Shown here one piece after another: positions 1 to 11,034 of a stretch of DNA of 64,000 nucleotides. This DNA is from Crotophaga sulcirostris (Eukaryota > Chordata > Aves > Cuculiformes > Crotophagidae). A model generated the notes under the pieces. It searched no databases, was not told where the DNA came from, and was given only the letters and a program-made list of their open reading frames with translations. Positions within the stretch are counted from its first letter, which is position 1. Every line of letters begins with the position of its first letter. The stretch lies in contig VYZB01000016.1 in NCBI GenBank assembly GCA_013397455.1, positions 4,497,375 to 4,561,374 of the forward strand. Direction: 5' to 3'. The position numbers and the translations under genes are program-made.

Positions 1-311
1 GGAAAGCTGGGGAGGGACTTTTTACAAAGGCAAGAAGTGATAGGATGAGGGGGAAGGGCTTTCAGTTGGAAGGGGGAAGATTTAGGTTGGACATTAGGAA
101 GAAATTCTTCATGCTGAGGGCGGTGAGGCCCTGGCACAGGTTGCCCAGGGAAGCTGTGGGTGCCCCCTCCCTGGAGGTGTTCCAGGCCAGGCTGGATGGG
201 GCCTGGAGCAGCCTGGGCTGGTGGGAGGGGTCCCTGCCCATGGCAGGGGGGTGGGACTGGATGGGCTTTAGGGCCCCTTCCAACCCAAATCGTGCTGTGA
301 TTCTGTGATTC
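1..311 (+). mobile_element. CR1 LINE, 3' end, in ING2 intron 1
   Basis: This is a 5'-truncated (or window-cut) CR1 retrotransposon tail. It carries the degenerate C-terminal ORF2 reading (IRKKFFMLRAVRPWHRLP) and the characteristic 3' tail ending in a TGTGATTCTGTGATT run. It is nearly identical to the copies at 43430-43700 and 45690-45985, so it belongs to the same fairly young subfamily. It lies in the sense orientation of ING2, inside the first intron, and the true left end is outside the window. Confidence 0.9.
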
Positions 312-3030
312 GGCCGGTGGAGCAGGAACTGGAGCTGTCTGCCTTCCTGACGGGAGGCTCCCTACAGTGTGGGTGAGGGGGCAGTTCGGGCCTTTCAGAC
401 CTCTGCAGGCAGCTATTGTAAACCGACTCTTTCAATTATCTTTCTAATTGCCCAGGCAGATACATAAGAACAGGCTTTTTCTTGTTTGTTTCCTGTGTTT
501 GTGAAGTCTAAAGGGCATAAACTTGTCTGCAGCAAGTCAAGGCTGGGCTGCCTCCCAGGCTTCACCTGATCTGTGGTGACAGCACTGGAGATCTGTCTTA
601 GATAGATTCAGGCTTTTATTTAGGACGTATTGCCAATCCTGCAGCCACTAACACAATACTGGGCCAGAGCAGAGGTTTGTTGATAGTTTCGCCAAACTCT
701 TCAGCTGCTTTAAAAATATCGACAACAAATACCTCAAACCCCTAACAATTTGATAAAAATATGTTTTGGCCCATTCCGAAGATGTCAAAGCAGTGCTATA
801 TAATTTCAGGTGATTTAAAAGGTAGTGATCGTTCATGCAGGACAAGCACTCCTGTGCTTTGAAAACTGAAATCCTTTTATCTTAGTTCCATCACACTTAA
901 TCAGATTATCTCTAATGAACACGCTTTGTTTTGTGGGTTTGTTTTTTTTTTGGTGTGTGGGTTGTTTTTTGGTTGCTTGGGGGAGTTTGGGGTTTTTTTT
1001 GTTGTTTTCTTTTTTTTAACAGGAGTTTCATGGCTATTTAGTTGGGCATAGTCATGTCTTCTTTAGTCTTAGGGACTAACAAGGAGTTTGGTGAACTTGC
1101 ATCTCTGTCAGTCCAAAAGTTCTTTCCTCTCTTTGATGGATGGTGATTCATTTAAAGCGTTCAGCATATCTTCATGGGCTGCATCCAGGACACAGTCAAT
1201 GTAGAGTGAATGCTAGTCTCTGTCACCATGTGAAAAGCAAACAGTTCTTGCTTGTTGATTCTTCTGGTCAGGCTGTTCCCAATATGAGAAAACAGTGTAA
1301 CTACACCTACACGCCTTTGTGTCCTGTCCTCGTCCCCCCCCCAGAAAAAAAAAAAAGGTGGGACATAGTGTGGCTGCATAATATTGTATTCTGGTTATGC
1401 CTTTGTAGTTCAAAAGCCTACTAAGCACCTTACTCCATGCTTTTCACGAGCAGAGAGTAAGATACTCCGCTCCCCCATCAGGGCAACAGGGAACAGATGT
1501 AGCTGAAGATGCAGGGAAACAAATTTGTGGTTTTAATGGTAGCTGGAATATTAGTATTGAGAAAAATAGGTTGAGTGACTTATTGGACAAGGCAGAGTAG
1601 TGCTTTTTATCTTCCCCTAGTGAAAGCCTGGAACAGAACAAAATGCTATTGGCTCCTTTTGTGAAACAGGTTTCAAAATTCATAGTAAAAAGTGGGGGTT
1701 CACACTTTTTTGTGTTTCAAGATGTCAGCAGGAAACAAATTGCTGTGAACAATGTTGAGATCTATGTCTTCCATTTAAAGTAAGCTGGAATCATTTCACA
1801 ACTGTACAATGCAGATAAATTCTTCAGAAATGAAAGTCAGTCTGTGAAACACAGGTCTTTAGAAAGAGGTAGATTGTTCTCTGTATCTTCTTGCTTTAGA
1901 AGAAAATAGTTTAGTGTCATTCATAAATACCCTTGCCTGTTCAAATAGAATCCTAAAGTTGTTTGTGAAGGAACCAGTACTGTATCTAACATGGTGCATC
2001 AGGTTTCACTGTCACTTCTACTGATCTGTTTGCTTCCATAATAGCAATTTCTCTGTCTTTTCCAGACCAAAAGTTACACAAGGTCTATACATAACGTACT
2101 TTTTTAAAATCCAGTAGTATAGAAAAATAGAGTACAGACTAAGATTGTCTTATAAGGCATTTTTTTAATCTTATCTTTGAGTTCATTGAACTTGCATTTA
2201 AGAACTGAATTTTATGAAAGATGTACAGCAACTCATGCAGTTATTTTGCATAACTTACAAGAAGGAAAAAAAGCTTGGAAGTCAAACTGTGAGGCATTCA
2301 TTAGTAGTTGCTTAAAAATATCCTGTGATGCACTAAACAGTAGGTCATCTATGCTGAGAAGTTCAGCCTCGATTTAAAAAGCAATTTTTCTGTAATTTTT
2401 CTTGACTAGGAAAAGTGGTTTGAGTGATTTGAGTTAAGTCCCAATTGTAAATCTGCTTTGTGTAATTTCAGTTGCCATACTCCTTTTATACCTATATCGA
2501 CTTGAAAGTGTAATACCAAACTTTTAGTTGAATAAGAAGAGGAAGGCAGAGGACCTGGATATCAGTATATCCAGATATATTCTGGAGTGTTATATGTCAT
2601 GATTTATAATCATATGAATTGTAAGTTTCTTCCTGTGGTACAATAAATTCTTGCTTTGGTTTGTAGGCCAGGGCATTGGGAATACTGTGGTAAAGACTCT
2701 AAACAGAAATTCCTGCTTTGTCATATGGAAGCAGGATCTGGACTATCCCCACTTCAGAAGCTGTGGTCACTTTTCTTGGGTTATCCTTTCTTTTTCCAAT
2801 GACTAAATTAAGCTTACTTTTTCTTAGAACTTGATAATTTTTTTCTTGCAACAAGTTGTGATCTTACTGGTTTGATAACCACATGCAACTTGAATAAAAT
2901 ATCTGATCTAGCCCACTAGGGTATAGAATAATTAAAATTTGTAGTATTTCTCATGACTTAAAATACTTTTCTGTATTTTCTTCAGCATGTTCCATTTTGT
3001 GTAACCATTCCTATTATCTTTATTTTATAG
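312..3030 (+). other. ING2: ING2 intron 1, 3' part
   Basis: This is AT-rich intron leading to the splice acceptor TTATTTTATAG at 3020-3030. It contains a G/T-rich low-complexity run at about 930-1020 and a short poly-C/poly-A stretch near 1336-1360, but no coding block that I can support. ING2 exon 1, which in other vertebrates encodes about the first 58 residues, is not present and must lie upstream of the window. Confidence 0.75.
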
Positions 3031-3701
3031 AAGCATTAAAGGAAATAGATGATGTCTATGAAAAATACAAGTCGGAAAACGATCCTGTTCAGAAGAAACG
3101 CTTGCAGCAGCACCTTCAGCGTGCATTAATCAACAGCCAGGAACTTGGAGATGAAAAAATTCAAATAGTTACTCAGATGCTAGAACTGGTAGAGAACAGA
3201 GCCCGGCAAATGGAAACACACTCTCAGTGTTTTCAAGATCTGTCTGAGAATGAGAAGCCTCTAGAAAAGGCAAAGATGGAGTCCTGCCAGCCAGAGAGAT
3301 CGTCACGTAGACCTCGTCGCCAGCGAACCAGCGAAAGCCGTGATCTGTGCCATATAGCAAATGGTATTGATGACTGCGATGATCAGCCACCTAAAGAAAA
3401 AAGATCTAAATCTTCCAAGAAGAAAAAACGCTCCAAAGCCAAACAAGAGAGAGAGGTTTCACCTGTAGAGTTTGCAATTGATCCCAATGAACCAACTTAC
3501 TGCTTATGCAACCAAGTGTCTTATGGCGAAATGATAGGATGTGATAATGAACAGTGTCCTATCGAGTGGTTCCACTTTTCATGTGTTGGACTCACCTACA
3601 AACCAAAGGGGAAATGGTATTGCCCCAAGTGCAGAGGAGACAATGAGAAAACGATGGACAAATGTACTGACAAATCAAAAAAGGATAGAAGGTCGAGGTA
3701 G
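3031..3701 (+). CDS. ING2: ING2, terminal coding exon (inhibitor of growth family member 2)
   Basis: ING2 is a nuclear chromatin reader. It docks the Sin3/HDAC1 corepressor on H3K4me3 nucleosomes and takes part in p53-linked growth control. The exon starts after TTTATAG in mid-codon (E of [13 protein letters not shown]) and encodes 222 further residues. With about 58 from the missing exon 1 this gives the usual length near 280. Visible in order are the helical ING N-terminal region ([20 protein letters not shown]), an acidic and proline-rich linker, and a lysine-rich NLS ([10 protein letters not shown]). Then comes a complete C4HC3 PHD finger: Cys at 3501, 3507, 3540, 3555, His 3573, Cys 3582, 3621, 3630, with the aromatic GEMIGC and WFHFSC segments. 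A basic tail (KKDRRSR) follows; in human ING2 this tail binds phosphoinositides. The stop is TAG at 3699. The reading frame is intact and highly conserved. Confidence 0.97.
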
Positions 3702-4290
3702 TGAAAGCAATTCATGTTTTAAAGAGTTGCTCCTTTTATATTAAAATGTTTAATTTCCAGAGAACGCTGTTTTAGAAAATGCATAAGACTATGCAATAAT
3801 TTTTAATCTATAATATTAATGGAGTATTAAAAGCTGTTATACCTTCTGTGATCTTTAACTTTCTGCACTGAATAACCAAATAGTTGAAACAGGGTGGCTT
3901 CAGACCTTCACAGAAGACATTACAAGCATATGGCGATTGGTATCAATTAACACCGTTAGTATTTTTGTGAATCTTGAAATAATAGTGGTGGGAAAGATAC
4001 TGAAGAATTTCATGTTATGGAAGAGGCATTTAAAGGTCTTGTGTAACTGCTAGAATCTTAACAACTGAGTTTTTTCTTTATCTCTGGTCTTGAGTTTTCA
4101 GTTTTTGTGTTAACATCACACATTTGGAATTAGGGTTTTTGAATTCAGCTGTAACTGTAAAAGTCTTCCGAGCTAAAAGCAAACCTCTTCAGTGACTTTC
4201 ATATGACCAGTATGTTATTTCAAGGAAGAAAATACCACTAACTTAAGCTTTTTTTTTTTGTCAATATTAAACTCTTGTCTTTGTGACTTT
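3702..4290 (+). terminator. ING2: ING2 3' UTR with candidate poly(A) signals
   Basis: This is non-coding AT-rich sequence after the ING2 stop. No AATAAA occurs nearby, but ATTAAA variants are present at 3740, 3826 and 4266. The last is followed by a GT/T-rich stretch (CTTGTCTTTGTGACTTT) that would suit cleavage near 4290. The end point is a guess. Confidence 0.35.
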
Positions 4291-5561
4291 ATACTTGGGA
4301 GTCAATTTTTGGATATGATAGGATTATGGTGTATAAGCAGTGTTGGATATTCCTAGGGGGTTTAGTTTGGGTTCCATTGAACATCCTGAGGTGATCCTTA
4401 TTGTTTAAGATGGTGTCTCTAATGCTGAAACTATTTTCTTGATTGTTTATGGGTTGCCATTGCATATATAAGCCTTGAGGTGGTATAAGGATTGCTTAAA
4501 AAGGGGATATTGACATCTCAGGGAACAGAAATTGCAAATGAGATGAGAACTTCATCCTAATTGATTTCTAAAGAGCTGAAACACGACTGGTATTCTTTGG
4601 GATGTAAACTTTGCTTTTCCTTAAGTGCTGTTTAGGTATATGTGTGACCACACCTGAGTTTAGGCACAGCACTGTAGTTCTTGGACTTGGCAACAATCTA
4701 AAAAGCCTGAAGGCAAAAGCTTTCAATAGAAGTTTTGATAGATAAGACATAAGCATGAATGAAACGGAGCCAGTAGACAAATTCAAGCAGGTTTCTGACA
4801 GGATAAGTAACAGTGTTGTCCTCAAGTATGACACTACTAAACTACTTGGGTGGTAGTTAAGTGAACTTCCTCACCTCTGCTCCTGAGAGGAGGTGGAAAA
4901 AATTATGAAAACAGCTGTTTGTGCTGCTTTGCAATGGGAGAGGCTGATAGAGCAGAAGTGAGTGATGTACCTTGTGTGTCAAAGCTTGCATCGAGGGTTC
5001 CTGCTCAACAGTGTCCTTCTGTGACACTGGCTGCTTGTGCCCTGGTGGGCTTGGCAAGGCAGACAGCAGCTCTACAGGGCTGGGTGCGAGGATTATTTTT
5101 AGGTGGGCTGCAAGTGCTCAGAAGTCCCCATAGATCTCTGTTCTTTGCTGCTAAGGTCTCCCTTGACAGCACAGAGGGAGAAGCGACACCATCTCTGTCC
5201 AAGCCTGAGTGAAAAGCAGTTGTGCTGAGTTGAGAGCAGCCCAGAAGGCAGATGAGCAAAAGCAAGCATGATGGATGAATGCCATCAAAACTCCCTCCTG
5301 CATCTCCACTAGAGGGCTGTGACAGCTGGGGCTGGAGGGCTGGATGCACTGTGCTTGGCATAAAGAAAGCCTCGGCGCTGTCAGGCCAGATGGTATGAAT
5401 CAATGCAGAAGACTAAATATTATAAGCTATGTAAAATACTGACCCTGTTAGCACAGTTTTAATGATTTTTTTAGCAGGATTTAGCATTTGAAAGTAAGAC
5501 TAGTTAACATATGGCAGGGGAGCGTAAAGCCCGTGTTCTCAATTTTTCCTCTAAATTGTAG
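4291..5561. other. No recognised gene
   Basis: This is the stretch between the ING2 3' end and the ATAD5-like relic. 4860-5400 is somewhat GC-richer and open in several frames (a 132-codon frame on the minus strand), but the readings are low in recognisable motifs and have no convincing splice borders. If the relic gene downstream had upstream exons they would lie here, but I could not identify any. Confidence 0.4.
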
Positions 5562-5634
5562 GTTTGTTAAGTGGACTGGCTCCACTGGGGAGACCAGTAC
5601 CACAGTAAGCAAAGAGCTCTTGCAGGAAACTACT
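5562..5634 (+). pseudogene. Relic exon: degenerate Walker A block of an ATAD5/Elg1-like AAA+ protein
   Basis: A strong acceptor (pyrimidine tract ending AAATTGTAG at 5561) and a donor (ACT|GTAAGG at 5635) enclose 73 nt reading FVKWTGSTGETSTTVSKELL in the phase-1 frame. This resembles the P-loop of ATAD5-type clamp loaders (TGPTGVGKT followed by an alanine-rich helix). The VGK segment is reduced to E, so the catalytic lysine is gone. The exon ends in phase 0, while the next block needs a phase-2 end, so it does not join cleanly. I read this as an inactivated gene. The family assignment rests on remembered motifs and on the order of the four blocks at 5.5-8.5 kb. Confidence 0.45.
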
Positions 5635-6959
5635 GTAAGGGCTCTGACTGCCATCAGGGTAGGCAAGAAGGTAAACACTATCCCACGGCCCTATCTTGCT
5701 TTAGAGGCCTAGTTCTAATCTGAGGTTGCAAAGGTAGGCTTCTTCAGGGGACTGGATCGTGGCTACTGAAAAACAATGATCAGGACAGCTGTTGGAGATA
5801 CATGTTGGAAGTCCTCTCTTGTGCATTTTATTCCTTTTTCTATTTGATACAGCTTAATGACTCTTAAGTTTCCTTCTTGGGAAAATTGCTTGGGAGCTTT
5901 GGGCTGGGGATTGTATCAACATCTAATGTCTACCTAAAATAATGATGCTACCTAGTATTAAAAACCAAACCACTAAAGTATACACTGAAGTTGCAGAACA
6001 AAGTACTAGTGAGATTGTAGCTATCAACATTACTAATTTATCCTGAAAAGTATTGCTTGAATTTGTACTGGCTAAATCAAGAATACTTTTTTTCCCGAGG
6101 CAGAGAAGAAAGCTGGGAGCCTTATATAATGGTTCATCTGGAATAACTGATAAAGTAGCAAGTGTATGTTGTGGTGTAACAGAAAAAAAATTAGATTCTG
6201 AAAGTGGTCCAGATAAATATCTCTAATGCAGGGATGCTTTCTTTTATGCTAATGGCCCTTCTAGCAGGGAATATGAATCCTCAAGGTTTCCAGTGAAGAT
6301 ATTGCTGAGGAAACAGCACTTGCTTGCCTAATACATGAAATTGCTGAAATACAGAAATAGTTCTCTTCATAAGCAGATTAACAGTGTGCCTCGAGTATAC
6401 ATGGGTGCATGTAAAATTACCTCTTTTAAATACTCTCGCTAATTTGTTGTTAAAACTTACATGGGAAAAGATCTTATGTTATCAGGCACTTAGCATTTCA
6501 ACGCCTTTTTTTAACCAAACTCAGATTTCGTGGTTTTGCACCTGATTTTGTATATCATCAATGGTAATTGCTGAAGACACACATAAGATGCTACTATGAA
6601 ATCAGAAAGGTAAGTAGAGACCTCTTGTGTTGCTTCTTAATGTTAAGTTCCTTTACTTCAAGGAATGAACCTCACTAGTGAAGTGAAAATGAAAAGTAAA
6701 CACTGTTAAAACAGTTCATCTTCAAGATATGCATCGTCATGAACTAAGTCCAACTTCTTGCAAGAAGAAAAAAAAGTGGGCAACAAATGTTTTGGAAGCT
6801 GATAAAAGTATATAACTACACAGGAAACTGTTTCCTCTGTGGAAGTTAATGCTCCATCCTAATTCAGTGTGGATCAAAAAAAGTCAAGGTTATATTTTGT
6901 TTTCTTAAAAGTTTATGAAAATATGGTGAAGTTCTAAGTTCTTGCTTTTTGCCTTTCAG

Positions 6960-6993
6960 TTTTGAAGTAATGAAAGTTCAGCAGTGGCAAAAG
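6960..6993 (+). pseudogene. Relic exon: FEV strand after Walker A of ATAD5-like AAA+
   Basis: An excellent acceptor (TTCTTGCTTTTTGCCTTTCAG ending 6959) and a donor AAG|GTACCC at 6994 enclose 34 nt reading FEVMKVQQWQK. ATAD5 has FEVNASS at the equivalent place, a little after the P-loop. The block is short and only the first three residues match well, so the call depends mostly on its position between the Walker A and Walker B blocks. Confidence 0.3.
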
Positions 6994-7617
6994 GTACCCA
7001 TAAACTAAAAGGAATGGTATCGGAGCAAGAGTGTTTCTTGGTCATTGTCTTATGGAGCAGCTTGATTAATTTTGACAAAATAATAATTAATCAAACCAAA
7101 CTTAAAACAAAAAATACACCTAATAGAAAGCTTATTGTTTTGTAAGCAAAATGAACAATTTAATAATATTTGCTGGCTATGTTATAAGGCCATCTTGCTA
7201 TCTTGAGCAGCTAGTGGATTCTTTTTGGATTCTGGAATTCTGGCAAGTCTAGAGTAGGACGCAAGATTAATACAGATTTCCTCCAGTGGCTGTGTATTAC
7301 TTTATTCTGTTATGTAAGCTGCCTGAATCCAAATACAGTTAATCACTAGCCATGATAGGTACAGATTCCCTAAGTGTAGTCTTCTACATGCTGTTCTACA
7401 TTCATGCCTGTCGATTGCTAAAAAGCACAATGATAATATCACTGTATTTACACTATTTTTAACAGTATTTCCCTGCCAAACATTAACTGCTCTACACATC
7501 CAGAAGCTGCAGTGTGGTACTGACAACTCTTGAAACTGGAACAGAAGGATGGCAAGCGAAATGCCCCTTTCTTTTATGAATTTATCTAAGCATTTTCCAT
7601 TTTGGATGTTCTTTTAG

Positions 7618-7735
7618 AGCTGAAGTAGGCCTTTGTAAAGAAGATTGCATTTCCTAACTCTGAAAACATTTTCATCGTTTTAAGAGCCTCTAACTTCAGC
7701 TTGAAGGAAACTACTACATTTTGTCTGAATTCATA
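7618..7735 (+). pseudogene. Relic exon: Walker B / sensor 1 block of ATAD5-like AAA+, frameshifted
   Basis: After the acceptor GGATGTTCTTTTAG (ends 7617) one frame reads AEVGLCKEDCIS then a stop near 7655. Shifting frame once continues with FPNSENIFIVLRASNFSL. Together these line up with the ATAD5 Walker B to sensor 1 segment (EEVD acidic box, then FLNAIKTF, then VILTTSDPTFSL): E-V and an acidic pair are kept, N and F positions agree, and IVLRASNFSL matches the sensor 1 strand. The frameshift and in-frame stop show that it cannot be translated as it stands. The right end is arbitrary. Confidence 0.42.
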
Positions 7736-8350
7736 CTTAAAAATGAGCTGTTTGGCCCTTCAGTAGCTTGTACAGTTTCTGACTGCAACAGATGTGATTC
7801 TTAAAGCCTTAATATTTGTGGTTTTGTTCTTTAGACACAGCTGGGCTGAACTGCCCCCTGTTCAGTCTCCCTTAAAATCCAAGCAGTCTATTGGGACAAA
7901 ACTGCAGTGATTGCTACACCAGCAAGTTAAGGGCTTAGAGTTGCTCTTCCCTCTTATCTGCATACATATTTCTTTTATTAAGAGGTCTCTGCAAGTCTGC
8001 AAAAATACTGCAGCTTTCATATAAAAGCCCAACTTGCTTTAAATGCTGCAATCTAATCTAGACCACTTTTCTTTTCCTATCCATACTTGAATCTAACAGA
8101 GCAATGATAAAAGCAGCTGCAAATCATGAAGATGCTTTATCACTTTAGGCAATGTGTCTGAAGTTCTTCTGTTGCATATTTTAATATTATCTCGGTAGCT
8201 GAAACCTGTTTTAAACTCAAATGAGAGATGTATTAGCCCTGAAAGGCACCCTGTCTGCTCAGTGAGTCTCAGTGAAGAAACGTATCCTGGGTGAAGAAAA
8301 AGCAGCTTGCTTATGCTATGGCCTGGAGGTAACATATCTTCCTCTGTCAG

Positions 8351-8469
8351 GTCTAGCAACCCTGGCTAGTCTCTGCAGAGGAGACTTGAGGCAGGCCAAG
8401 TTTGACCTACGGAATGCCACAGACCAGGCAAATAAACTGAGATGTATGCTGGGAAACTGCATTAGACCA
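8351..8469 (+). pseudogene. Relic exon: sensor 2 / lid block of ATAD5-like AAA+
   Basis: The acceptor CATATCTTCCTCTGTCAG (ends 8350) and the donor CCA|GTGAGA (8470) enclose 119 nt with an open frame of 39 codons. It contains LATLASLCRGDLRQAKFDLR. The C-x-GDLRQ-A-x-x-x-L pattern is the clamp-loader lid signature (ATAD5 has CDIRKSILYLQ; related loaders have DIRxxxxxLQ). It is the best-preserved of the four blocks. After it the frame ends in GTGAGATAA. Orientation and order agree with the Walker A and B blocks upstream. Confidence 0.45.
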
Positions 8470-10959
8470 GTGAGATAAAGTCAGGAAAGTAGTGGTGCTT
8501 GCTGTTTCGTGAGCTTTTCCTATAGGACCTGAACTCAAGAAAGGCTGAAAACCTTGAACAGAGATGTGTATCTCCCTGCAATTCAGAGTAAAGCATCTGT
8601 TGTTGAAGATAACGTACCCATTATCTTATTCACCTCACCTCTCAAAACTTCAAGTTACTTTAAGCAGTTTCCTTGACCATTAAAGCTTTCAGAGTCCTAT
8701 TCACAGTGCATAGCTTTCCTTGGGCACAGCGAACAAATACATCTCTGAATAGCTGTCTTTAAGAGATGCGAGATGCTTCTTGTGTTTTCTGTCATCAGAT
8801 CATCTAGTTTTCTTGAGGTTCTTCCTGGCTGCTAGTGGATAGTTCTCCAAGTAAGACTTTTTCAGTGGAATGGACAGTTGGTTTTGCATCTGATCCTCTC
8901 GAGATGCTGAGCAGGGCTGCCACTCAACCATAAGACTTGATTTCTGCCCAGTGCTAGTTAAGTAGAGATTTTGCTATCTGGTTTTAAAACCAGATGTTAC
9001 TGTGCAACTGCTCAAGTCCCACAGACTTGCATATCCTAGAAGGATATATAATATATATAATATGTGCCATGGAGGAGTTGAAAAAGTTTGAAATCTTCTC
9101 TCTTGTGCCAATTTTCTGATTACTCTGCAGTCTTTGGAACAGCTCGAGGATTACGGATTTCCACTATGGCTGGCCAGTAAACAGTTATATTTTGTGAAAA
9201 TTTGGGCAAATTTTTCATTAAATGAAGCTGTCATTTCCCTTTGAATCCAAGTCTGTTGTTAAGACCAAGCTCACATTGCACCTGAATCCTTTCTAATTTT
9301 TGATTGGGGTAGGATAAGAGTTCTAAGAGCTTATGTTGACAAATTCTGCATTTTCCCCATGTATTTCTGCATTCTTTTGGTTTACAAGGTAAGGCAAGTT
9401 CAGCTTTAAGTCAGCCAGCAATGTTTTAACTGCAAGTATTGGACTGCATTGTATATCCATTCTGCTGCAACTCTGTTCTAGCAGAAAATTACTGACTATT
9501 GCATGGGCAATTTTATACTTCTCAGAGATGCACTTCATGCATTGCACGCTTCTTTCTTTTTAAAGTATACTTCAAGGAAGTTATAAGTAGCATACACACA
9601 GATTCAAACTCTAATTACTTTTCTTGTTCCGAAGGCCTGTTTTCCAGTGCAGGGATTAGTGCTTAGTGGGCACATAGAAAATAAAATCCTCCATAAAGTT
9701 TGGCTTCTGCACACTTAGGGAGTACTTCCACTGAAAATGGTAAAAATGGTGAATGAATTTCACTACAGTGATTAGCTCCACACATTAAGACTTGTAGAAA
9801 ATTACAGTTTATAGCTGAGGAGGTGGAAATCAACTTGGGTACTTCTGTGGTTGTGAATGTAGTGTGATTTAAGAAGCCTAAAAGGACACTTTCATCTCCT
9901 ACTGAGAAACAGAATAAAATAACAAGAATTCTAGAACCTTTGAGAATAACTTTCAGTAGAGAAATTAGGATAAAATCCTGTCCCAATTTAAATAAAATTC
10001 TGTTGAGCAGGGTTTTACCCAGCATACAGATTTTCAGCTTCCTTTGACTAAAGCCTAAAAAAAGATTAAAGCTCCATGGCAACTGCTATCTTAACTCCTG
10101 ACAGGCACAGTATAAATTACATCTTGGAAAAACCTAATACTGAAAGTTTTATTTAGGTCACCAGGCAAGCTAGGAAATGGTAGGCTTCTAGATATCACCC
10201 CAAACTTCATTTTGCCTCTGCATGGTCTCAGTGAGGCAGAGATTTTTGTGGGAGGTAAACTGGATGCTATATAGTTATATGCAATATGAATTTTAAAATC
10301 TGACAAGTTTTAGGTGCGTAAATTGGTTTCATACTTTTGGGGAAAAGACTGCAATTTACTTGCAACTGTAACTTTCCAGCAAGGAATACAGCAGGATTCA
10401 TCGGGGAGGCAGCAGTCCAGGCAGGTACTATGTGAGGTTTCCACGGCAGCTGCACTTGCTGGGCAGTGGAGGAACAGTATGGGGTTTTGGGTGGGGGTTT
10501 TGTTGTTTGGTTGGTTTTGTTTTTCTTAATGGAGAGGGAGACGGACAGTTTCTGCAATTAATTCATTTGCCAACAGGTGCCCCAGCATTCATACTTGTGC
10601 CATGGAAGCTATGTATCCCATTTGGGTGCGTATGGAGATAACTGCTTTTTTGCTGTTTGAGGTTAACAATGAATAAAGTACTAGTTTGAGTGGTGGAAAT
10701 TAATATAAATGGACATTAAAAGTCTAGAGTAAAGGTAACCTGTGGTAAACTGCCACCACCAAAATTTCTCCTATTTGCATTAAGATTATCTGCTACTGTT
10801 AATTCCTTAGTTCTACTTTCTTGTTCTTTGACTACTTTTGACCCTGTCCTTTCTGGCCTCTGTGCTTTTCAGGCCTTGAAGAATGCCTTTAATTTCTGTC
10901 TGAGGAACATTTTATTGGAGCTATTAAAATAGCCTGATGCCTGAGACTGGGAGGGATTG
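8470..10959. other. No recognised gene
   Basis: AT-rich sequence. I see only scattered short open frames and low-complexity runs, such as the AT tract at 9044-9065 and a G/T-rich run near 10480-10530. If the ATAD5-like relic had C-terminal exons, they are too eroded for me to see here. Confidence 0.4.
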
Positions 10960-11034
10960 GTAACTGGGAGGAGCTGGACTCGATGATCCTTGTGGGTCCC
11001 TTCCAACTCAGGCCATTCTATGATTATTGATTCT
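10960..11034 (+). mobile_element. CR1 LINE 3' tail fragment
   Basis: This short fragment has the conserved CR1 3' tail: a GGAGGAGCTGGACTCGATGA segment, then TTCCAACTCAGGCCATTCTATGATT. No ORF2 remains upstream, so the element is strongly 5'-truncated. Confidence 0.8.

Noticed and set aside
5005..5403. 132-codon minus-strand open frame
   Set aside because: No splice borders or motifs; composition is Ser/Pro/Leu-rich and suggests a by-product of local GC content.
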